The notes under the pieces were generated by a model. The model searched no databases, was not told where the DNA came from, and saw nothing but the letters and a program-made list of their open reading frames with translations. Shown piece by piece: positions 1 through 4,348 of a stretch of DNA of 5,664 nucleotides (within the stretch, counting starts at the first letter, position 1; every line of letters starts with the position of its first letter). The position numbers and the translations under genes were made by a program. The stretch is from Dermatophilaceae bacterium (lineage in GTDB: Bacteria; Actinomycetota; Actinomycetes; Actinomycetales; Dermatophilaceae): assembly GCA_013361975.1 (NCBI GenBank), contig JABFXB010000458.1:1-5664 (forward strand), given 5' to 3'.

Positions 1-49
1 TCGGGGGCCTTCCCTTGCCTGCCGACCCCTCGGATGCCCCGTGGTGCTC

Positions 50-1006
50 CTAGGCGCAGGAAACCGCAGAGGCAGAGGCACACCGGGCATGTGCGCGCTC
101 GAAGTGGGACTCAGCCGCAAACCCGATGCCGAGAGCGCTCACGACCGGTGACAGCGCCAGAACTGCGAGTGCCACTGCGAGGACCCGGCGCGGTCGGGGT
201 GCTGGAAGCAGCATGGACCGCGCCCTGGCCGCGATGTGGCTTCCGTCCAGCTGGAGCACCGCGGAGGGCACGGCGTTCGCGCGCTTCTCGCTGGTGGTGC
301 GGGCAAGGGCCGCCTGAGCCAGCGCCCGGGCGACGGTGACGCGATTCCCGACGAGTACGGCGGCGCGCTCGTCGGCCCACCGTTCGACGGCCTCTCGTAC
401 GACCTCGACGGCCGGGCGCAACAGCGGGTTGGCTGCGGCGGCGAGCTCGACGGCTTGGATGTAGAGCTGGTGGTGCCCGGCCAGGTGCGCGTCCTCGTGC
501 GCGAGCAGGACGCGCCGCTGGCCGGGCGTCAAGGCACGCAACATCCCCGTCGACACGACGGCGCGGCCAGGTAGTCCGGGGAGGCCCTGCACGGCATACG
601 CGTCGGGCCGGTCGTCGTCGAGGACGACCAGACGATCGGCGGCCGGCAGCCGGCGCCCTGCCAGCCCCGCGTCGGTCATCGAGCGTCCGGCGACGATGAA
701 TCGTCGCAGCGCTGCGACCGCGAGCCAGACGACGACAACGCCCGCGACCGCGCCGAGCCAGAGAGGAGGCGCGCCGATCGCCACGTCGGGGGACCAGAGA
801 GCCGCTCGAGCGACCGCCGGTATCGCTGCGGCTGCGGCGAACGCGGCCACCGCGAGCACGAACCCGGTGGCCGCGGCCGTCAGGAAGCTCGCACCGGTGA
901 CGATGACGACGGTGGCCGCGGGTGGCAGTACGGATGCCACTCGCCGGGATCGGCGCACGAGCAGTGTCCCGGCCAGAAGAGGCACGAGCCAGAGCAGGGT
1001 GGCCAC
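50..1006 (-). CDS. M56-family (BlaR1-like) membrane metallopeptidase, short form without sensor domain
   Basis: This 318-residue protein is probably a membrane zinc protease that inactivates the BlaI-type repressor encoded just upstream. Hydrophobic segments lie at about residues 1-18, 32-58, 82-101 and 274-297. Between the third and fourth is a cytoplasmic-type protease domain with the zinc motif HEDAH (His170, Glu171, His174) and a downstream ERWADE stretch (208-213) that can supply the third ligand. Classical BlaR1/MecR1 proteins are about 600 residues and end in a penicillin-binding sensor domain. Here only about 20 residues, with Cys309 and Cys317, follow the last helix, so the stimulus is unknown. 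The start is GTG. A GGAGG lies 17 bases upstream, too far to be ideal, so translation is probably coupled to the repressor gene, which ends 13 bases earlier. An M48-like protease is the main alternative name. The family assignment is firm; the target is inferred from the neighbour. Confidence 0.87.
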   Translation of the reverse strand: MATLLWLVPLLAGTLLVRRSRRVASVLPPAATVVIVTGASFLTAAATGFVLAVAAFAAAAAIPAVARAALWSPDVAIGAPPLWLGAVAGVVVVWLAVAALRRFIVAGRSMTDAGLAGRRLPAADRLVVLDDDRPDAYAVQGLPGLPGRAVVSTGMLRALTPGQRRVLLAHEDAHLAGHHQLYIQAVELAAAANPLLRPAVEVVREAVERWADERAAVLVGNRVTVARALAQAALARTTSEKRANAVPSAVLQLDGSHIAARARSMLLPAPRPRRVLAVALAVLALSPVVSALGIGFAAESHFERAHARCASASAVSCA

Positions 1007-1019
1007 GTCCGCGTACGTC

Positions 1020-1448
1020 TCAGCCTCCGGGGGTCGGGCCGGATGCGTCGGGATGCGCGATCACGGCTTCTGGCGTCGCCGACAGCAGACCGGACAGCAG
1101 CGCTTCGTCCTCGGTCGACAGGTCGGCCACGAACCGGGCGAGGACCCCGGCACGGTCCGCGTCGGCCTCCAGCAGGCGACGCATGCGGTGCGCGGTGAGT
1201 GAGGCCTCGACGTCCTCGACCCGAGTGGCCAGCTCGTAGACGAAGGCGCGACCGCGCTTCTCGCGGCGCAGCACTCCTTTGTCGTGCAGCCGGGCCAAGG
1301 TCGTCATGACCGTCGTGTAGGCCAAGCCAGGTCCGAGCTCGGCGTGCACCTGCGCCGTCGACATCGGGGTGGTTGCCGACGCCACCGTCGCGAGAACCTC
1401 GCGCTCGAGCCCGCCCCGCGCGCGGGCGCCACGCTCATCGGACGTCAT
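1020..1448 (-). CDS. BlaI/MecI-family transcriptional repressor
   Basis: This 142-residue protein matches the BlaI/MecI/CopY family in size and layout. An N-terminal winged-helix DNA-binding domain spans about residues 12-75, and its recognition region has the family signature around AYTTVMTTLARLHDKG (43-58), followed by a wing with RREKRGRAFVY (61-71). A C-terminal dimerisation segment spans about 78-125. In staphylococcal BlaI/MecI the protease cuts an Asn-Phe bond in this segment; by eye the equivalent site is Arg105-Phe106 in ARFVADL. The frame stays open upstream to 1526, but ATG at 1448 is chosen because GGAAGG lies 7 bases before it and the operator-like dyad would otherwise fall inside the gene. 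It is first in an operon with the membrane protease, the usual repressor/anti-repressor pairing. It probably represses itself. Other targets are unknown; the divergent DedA operon is a candidate. Confidence 0.92.
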   Translation of the reverse strand: MTSDERGARARGGLEREVLATVASATTPMSTAQVHAELGPGLAYTTVMTTLARLHDKGVLRREKRGRAFVYELATRVEDVEASLTAHRMRRLLEADADRAGVLARFVADLSTEDEALLSGLLSATPEAVIAHPDASGPTPGG

Positions 1449-1455
1449 GAACTTG

Positions 1456-1461
1456 CCTTCC
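1456..1461 (-). promoter_or_regulatory. Ribosome binding site of the BlaI-type gene
   Basis: On the minus strand GGAAGG is followed by a 7-base spacer and then ATG at 1448. This decides against the longer open frame that begins at 1526. Confidence 0.75.
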
Positions 1462-1468
1462 GCTATCG

Positions 1469-1497
1469 TTGCTACTACAAAGAAGATAGTAGATGAT
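1469..1497 (+). promoter_or_regulatory. Candidate promoter of the DedA-PAP2-DedA operon
   Basis: TTGCTA (1469-1474) and GATGAT (1492-1497) are separated by 17 bases and could be the -35 and -10 boxes of a vegetative promoter reading right. The operator-like dyad would fill the spacer exactly, so a bound repressor would block it. On the opposite strand, TACTAT (1491-1486) could be the -10 box for the repressor gene, but I see no good -35 for it. The hexamers are weak matches, and a promoter further downstream is possible. Confidence 0.35.
1472..1492. promoter_or_regulatory. Putative BlaI operator (CTACTA-N9-TAGTAG dyad)
   Basis: Perfect 6-bp arms, CTACTA at 1472-1477 and TAGTAG at 1487-1492, flank a 9-base centre. 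TACTA/TAGTA half-sites resemble the operators described for BlaI/MecI-family repressors, including the mycobacterial member. The site lies 24 bases upstream of the repressor ATG and in the leader of the divergent DedA operon. It is an AT-rich island in very GC-rich DNA. I see no second copy in 1493-1636. Binding is inferred from position and half-site resemblance only. Confidence 0.65.
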
Positions 1498-1623
1498 CGT
1501 GGTCCCTCACCATGATGCTCCCGCACGGATGGTCTCGCCGAATCGTCAGTGCACCCGGATCGGCCTGTCGAGCCGGCCCGGACGTCCGCGCCGTCCGCGC
1601 GCGTTCGCTTGTTTCTGACCTCC

Positions 1624-1629
1624 AGGAGG
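1624..1629 (+). promoter_or_regulatory. Strong ribosome binding site fixing the first DedA start
   Basis: AGGAGG lies 7 bases before GTG at 1637. The in-frame TTG at 1631 is only one base after it and cannot be the start, so the GTG was chosen. Confidence 0.85.
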
Positions 1630-1636
1630 CTTGCTC

Positions 1637-2362
1637 GTGCATCCCGCTGCCATTGGCTGGCTCGACCCCGCCACCTTGTTGACCCGTTTCGGCGGCGCGT
1701 TCCTCTGGATCAGCGTCGTCTTCGTCTTCATCGAGTGCGGGCTGCTGTTCCCGTTCCTCCCGGGCGACTCACTCCTGTTCGCCACCGGCCTGTTCATCGC
1801 CAACGGACACCTGCACCTGCCGCTGGCGCTGGTCCTGCCCGCCCTGTTCCTCGCTGCCATCGGCGGGAACGCGGCCGGGTACGAGATCGGTCGCGCGGCC
1901 GGGCCGGCCCTCTACCGGCACGACCGCCGGTTTCTGCGCCGCGAGCACCTGGACCGGTCGCACGCCTTCTTCGAACGCCACGGCAGCAAGGCCCTGGTCC
2001 TGGGCCGGTTCGTGCCCATCGTGCGCACCTTCGTCACGGTTGTAGCCGGTGCCAGCCGGATGAGCCGACGACACTTCCTCACATGGTCGGCCATCGGGGC
2101 CGCGATCTGGGTCACCGTCCTGACCCTGCTCGGCTACTACCTCGGACGCGCCCTTCCCGGCCTGCAGGACCGGATCGACGTGCTCGTCGTCGGGATCGTC
2201 GCTCTGTCCCTCGTGCCCGTGGCCGTCGAGTGGCTCCGGCACCGGCGGGGCCGCGGACCCGGAACCGACCAGCTCCAGTCCGACCAGCCCCAGTCCGACC
2301 AGTCCCTCACCGACCACTCGGACCACACCGACCACACCGACCAGACCGGAGCGACCACGTGA
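1637..2362 (+). CDS. DedA family membrane protein (SNARE-associated/VTT domain), with repetitive tail
   Basis: This 241-residue DedA-family integral membrane protein begins at GTG 1637. Family marks are Glu33 and PFLPGD (39-44) in the first re-entrant region, GN..GYEIG (77-85), the core GRFVPIVR (123-130) with its two arginines, AG.SRM (137-142), Phe147, and a GYYLG helix at 166-170. Known relatives act in membrane homeostasis, and some (UptA type) translocate undecaprenyl phosphate; the substrate here is inferred. The conserved fold ends near residue 203. The last 35 residues are a polar, repetitive Asp/Gln/His/Thr tail (DQLQS/DQPQS, then SDH/TDH units) encoded by 15-bp and 9-bp tandem repeats, which is unusual for the family. 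Its stop codon overlaps the GTG start of the PAP2 gene (GTGA), so the two are probably translationally coupled. It is the first gene of the operon. Confidence 0.93.
   Translation: MHPAAIGWLDPATLLTRFGGAFLWISVVFVFIECGLLFPFLPGDSLLFATGLFIANGHLHLPLALVLPALFLAAIGGNAAGYEIGRAAGPALYRHDRRFLRREHLDRSHAFFERHGSKALVLGRFVPIVRTFVTVVAGASRMSRRHFLTWSAIGAAIWVTVLTLLGYYLGRALPGLQDRIDVLVVGIVALSLVPVAVEWLRHRRGRGPGTDQLQSDQPQSDQSLTDHSDHTDHTDQTGATT
2267..2345 (+). repeat. In-frame tandem repeats: 15-bp units then 9-bp units
   Basis: The block 2267-2305 holds two 15-bp units plus a 9-base partial (GACCAGCTCCAGTCC with one substitution in the second copy). The block 2310-2345 holds four 9-bp units of the CCGACCACA type. Both periods are multiples of three, so they encode DQ.QS and DH-type peptide repeats in the tail of the first DedA protein without breaking frame. 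Confidence 0.85.
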
Positions 2363-2961
2363 CCTCAGCCACCGACGCCAACCAGACCCTCTTCAGCCAG
2401 GTCAACGACTTCGCCCGCCAGACTCCGTGGCTGCACGGCATCGCGGCCGGCTACGCCAAGTACGGCGTCGTGCTCTTCGGCGCGCTCATCCTGCTCGCGG
2501 TGTGGAAGGGCCGGCACGCGCCGCACGCGAAGCTCGCCGCCGCCCTCTGGGCCGGCATCGCGACCCTCGTGGCCGTCGGGATCAACCAGCCCATCGTCTC
2601 CCTCGTCGCCGAGCCGCGCCCCTACCAGGCGCATCCGGGCATCCTCGTGCTGGTCGCCCGCAGCACCGACTGGTCCTTCCCGTCCGACCACTCCGTGATG
2701 GCCGGCGCCTGCGCGGTCGGACTCCTCATCGCCTCGCGACGCCTCGGCGCCGTGGCAGCCGCAGCCGCGCTGCTGATGGCCGCTGCGCGCGTCTACGTCG
2801 GTGCGCACTACCCCGTCGACGTCCTCGCCGGCCTGGCCCTCGGCTGCCTGGTGGCCGGTGCCGGCTGGCTGCTGCTCCGCGCCCCGCTCGTCCTGGCGGT
2901 CTCGCGGGTGCGGCAGCTCGGGCCGGTCCGTGCGTGGTGCGAGCCCCACCCGGGTACCTGA
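2359..2961 (+). CDS. PAP2-superfamily phosphatase, BcrC-like (putative polyprenyl-diphosphate phosphatase)
   Basis: This 200-residue membrane phosphatase of the PAP2 superfamily probably removes a phosphate from a lipid such as a polyprenyl diphosphate at the outer face of the membrane. The frame stays open upstream, but GTG 2359 is the start: it has GGAG at 2348-2351 with a 7-base spacer and overlaps the stop of the first DedA gene. The motifs are in order: NQPIVSLVAEPRP (76-88, motif 1), FPSDHS (107-112, motif 2 with His111) and ARVYVGAHYPVD (143-154, motif 3 with Arg144, His150 and nucleophile-assisting Asp154). The lysine normally 7 residues before the motif-1 arginine is Val80 here. PSDH instead of PSGH is seen in BcrC-type enzymes. 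Hydrophobic segments run at about 35-49, 60-83, 113-125, 129-143 and 155-174. The flanking DedA genes favour a lipid-carrier substrate; phosphatidylglycerol phosphate is an alternative. Confidence 0.9.
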   Translation: MTSATDANQTLFSQVNDFARQTPWLHGIAAGYAKYGVVLFGALILLAVWKGRHAPHAKLAAALWAGIATLVAVGINQPIVSLVAEPRPYQAHPGILVLVARSTDWSFPSDHSVMAGACAVGLLIASRRLGAVAAAAALLMAAARVYVGAHYPVDVLAGLALGCLVAGAGWLLLRAPLVLAVSRVRQLGPVRAWCEPHPGT

Positions 2962-2966
2962 CGGCC

Positions 2967-3590
2967 ATGCTCAGCAACGTCGTCGACCAGCTTCTCAACG
3001 CACCCGCCGTGTGGGTGCTTGTCGTGGTCGGCGCCATCGTCTTCGCCGAGGACGCCCTCTTCGTCGGGTTCATCCTGCCCGGAGAGACCGTCGCCATCCT
3101 CGGCGGCGTCGCGGCGAACCGAGGCCACGTCCCTTTCTGGCTCGTCCTCGCCGTCGTCATCGCGGCCGCGGTCATCGGCGACTCCGTCGGGTTCGAGGTC
3201 GGACGCGCCCTCGGCCCGCGCATCCTGCGCCTGCGCATCCTGCAACGCCACTCAGGCCGTATCGACGACGCGCGCGACTTCCTGGCCCGCCGCGGCGGAT
3301 GGGCCGTCCTGCTCGGCCGCTGGGTCGCGTTCTTCCGCGCCGTCATGCCGGCCCTCGCGGGCACCTCCGGCATGCGCTACCGCACCTTCCTGACCTTCAA
3401 CCTCGCCGGCGGCATCCTGTGGGGCAGCGCCGTCGTGACTGCCGGCTACCTCGCCGGCGCCTCCTACACCCGCGTCGAACAAGCCATCGGCAAGGACTCC
3501 GCCCTCATCGTCCTGGGCATCGTCATCATCGGCCTGCTCATCTGGCACCTGCGACGCCGCCGGGCCGAGCGCGCGCCCGCTGACGGCTAG
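2967..3590 (+). CDS. Second DedA family membrane protein
   Basis: This 207-residue DedA protein is encoded 5 bases after the PAP2 stop codon. Family features are Glu28 and ILPGE (36-40), IGD..GFEVG (70-79), FLARRGGWAVLLGRW (105-119) with Arg118, FFRAVMPALAGTSGM (122-136) with Arg124, and a GGILWG helix at 148-153. It keeps both core arginines, but the family's usual GRF.P..R reads GRWVAFFR, with Ala121 in the proline position. It is clearly paralogous to the first DedA protein, not a tandem copy: residues differ throughout and it lacks the repetitive tail, ending instead in a basic cluster HLRRRRAER (194-202). ATG 2967 is the conventional start; no good ribosome binding site precedes it, so translation is probably coupled. 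In-frame GTG codons at 2934 and 2937 inside the PAP2 gene are less likely alternatives. Confidence 0.91.
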   Translation: MLSNVVDQLLNAPAVWVLVVVGAIVFAEDALFVGFILPGETVAILGGVAANRGHVPFWLVLAVVIAAAVIGDSVGFEVGRALGPRILRLRILQRHSGRIDDARDFLARRGGWAVLLGRWVAFFRAVMPALAGTSGMRYRTFLTFNLAGGILWGSAVVTAGYLAGASYTRVEQAIGKDSALIVLGIVIIGLLIWHLRRRRAERAPADG

Positions 3591-3680
3591 AGCGGCCAAG
3601 CGTTCCAGCCGCCAGGCATCCTGTCCGGCCTCGCCGCGCTCTGACCGGCGGTGGGGGATCGATCCGGTGAGGAGTTCTGC

Positions 3681-3705
3681 CTCCTGGCTCGAGCTGCGCC
3701 AGGAG
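3681..3705. terminator. Hairpin with 8-bp perfect stem, possible end of DedA operon transcript
   Basis: CTCCTGGC (3681-3688) pairs with GCCAGGAG (3698-3705) across a 9-base loop. It is 91 bases after the second DedA stop codon. No T-run follows, as is common for high-GC actinomycete terminators, so the role is uncertain. Confidence 0.35.
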
Positions 3706-3795
3706 CACGAAGTGCGACGCCGAGACATCGACGTGGATCTCACCTTGCCCGTGTTCGACCGCTCTCGCCGTGGCATGCCGACCATCGCCCCTGCG

Positions 3796-3827
3796 GATCC
3801 CCCGGTCAGATCCCCCGGTCAGATCCC
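3796..3827 (+). repeat. 13-bp tandem duplication
   Basis: GATCCCCCGGTCA occurs twice head to tail (3796-3808, 3809-3821), followed by a 6-base partial third copy (GATCCC). It looks like replication slippage. No function is visible. Confidence 0.85.
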
Positions 3828-3955
3828 GTCGTCACGGTCGGCCGTTGTCGCGGCCGCGTGCGGCCACCGGCATTCTCGACGAAACCGTACGCGTGCCGGG
3901 CCTTCGAGGCGATGTTTCGCCGCCGTTCCCGGCGTCGGGCCATTCCCGGGAAAGG

Positions 3956-3994
3956 CGAAGGAGCCCGACCTGCGCGCGCAAGTGGGCTCCTTCG
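3956..3994. terminator. Long GC-rich hairpin, terminator-like
   Basis: CGAAGGAGCCC (3956-3966) pairs perfectly with GGGCTCCTTCG (3984-3994). Within the 17-base loop, TGC/GCA can pair around GCGC (3971-3980) to lengthen the stem. On the minus strand the stem is followed by a pyrimidine-rich CGCCTTTCCC, a better terminator context than on the plus strand. It could end transcripts arriving from the transporter gene, or act in both directions. Confidence 0.5.
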
Positions 3995-4066
3995 AGGCTG
4001 GTGCGGATGGGGGGGTGCGTGCCAGCCGTGGGGGTGTTACGAGAGAGACGTTAGTCAATCCGTGCC

Positions 4067-4107
4067 CCGGTGTAACCGGTTTCGTCGAAATTGTCGTCAA
4101 TATTTCG
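4067..4107. promoter_or_regulatory. AT-richer island with nested inverted repeats
   Basis: Three dyads sit side by side: CCGGT-GTA-ACCGG (4067-4079), TTTCG-T-CGAAA (4080-4090) and CGAAAT-N10-ATTTCG (4086-4107), the last overlapping the second. Two GTCAAT motifs (4054-4059, 4096-4101) are 42 bases apart. This resembles a protein-binding or promoter region more than a terminator, but no gene in good position is evident, so the role is unknown. Confidence 0.35.
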
Positions 4108-4162
4108 TTCGCGCCAGTCGCCGGCCCGTCCCGGGTGCCATCTCTCGCGGTCTTCGGCGGTG

Positions 4163-4292
4163 GCTGGTTCGGCCTCGAGAACTCCGCCGCGGCGGAGGAT
4201 GTGTGCCGGGGAGGTGCCCCAACCCCGCGGTTTCTCCGCCGCGGCGGAGGTCGTGTGCCGGCGTTAGCTGGTTCGACCTCGACAACTCCGCC
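4163..4292. repeat. 52-bp-period repeat carrying a 16-bp perfect palindrome
   Basis: CTCCGCCGCGGCGGAG occurs at 4182-4197 and 4234-4249; each copy is followed by a near-identical 12 bases ending GTGTGCCGG (26 of 28 bases match). A 26-base segment at 4163-4188 recurs at 4267-4292 with two changes, exactly twice 52 bases away. The third unit carries only the left half of the palindrome. It lies downstream of the transporter gene. It fits an intergenic palindromic repeat or a decayed tandem array. Confidence 0.75.
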
Positions 4293-4348
4293 CGGGCGCG
4301 ACCGGTGAGGTTCTGCTGCGGGCCCGTGGCGCCGGAGCCGCGCGGCCC

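Larger units (their letters stand above)
3667..3827 (+). other. Possible short ORF or gene remnant, unidentified
   Basis: From GTG 3667 the first 50 or so codons have strong G/C third-position bias. They encode a charged peptide, including WLELRQEHEVRRRDIDVDL, with GGGGGA 8 bases before the GTG. The frame then runs through a 13-bp tandem duplication and a proline/arginine-rich stretch with no coding character up to 4308. I recognise no family. It may be the broken end of a lost gene, a small real gene, or chance. Confidence 0.2.
3591..4348. other. 758-base stretch with no convincing gene; repeats and hairpins
   Basis: This lies between the DedA operon and the convergently placed transporter gene. 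Long open frames on both strands have no recognisable domain and no sustained coding character, which is expected by chance at this GC content. It contains a possible short ORF (from 3667), a hairpin (3681-3705), a 13-bp tandem duplication (3796-3827), a long hairpin (3956-3994), an AT-richer dyad island (about 4050-4110) and a 52-bp-period palindromic repeat (4163-4292). I found no tRNA-like T-loop or acceptor pairing. The repeats suggest fast-evolving spacer or the relic of an insertion. Confidence 0.7.

Noticed and set aside
1..49. Terminator after the M56 gene at the left edge
   Set aside because: Only a 4-bp stem (CCGA/TCGG) can be drawn in these bases and no T-run follows, so no terminator is supported.
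1449..1526. Longer N-terminus of the BlaI-type repressor
   Set aside because: It would place the operator-like dyad inside the coding region and ignore the GGAAGG correctly spaced before ATG 1448.
1549..2358. Long plus-strand frame ahead of and fused to the PAP2 gene
   Set aside because: It overlaps the first DedA gene in another frame and encodes an Arg/Pro-rich peptide typical of high-GC shadow frames. The PAP2 protein starts at GTG 2359 with its own ribosome binding site.
2427..2966. N-terminal extension of the second DedA protein over the PAP2 gene
   Set aside because: The extension is an Arg/Ala-rich shadow translation of the PAP2 coding sequence; DedA homology begins at the ATG at 2967.
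3589..3642. Inverted repeat starting at the second DedA stop (AGAGCGGC with GCCGCGCTCT)
   Set aside because: The arms match only with a 2-base bulge across a loop of about 36 bases, too weak to call a terminator.
4163..4292. CRISPR-like array (28-base repeats with 24-base spacers)
   Set aside because: Only two full repeats exist, the supposed spacer itself recurs in the third unit, and the repeat is a 16-bp perfect palindrome. No cas genes are present. A tandem palindromic repeat explains it better.
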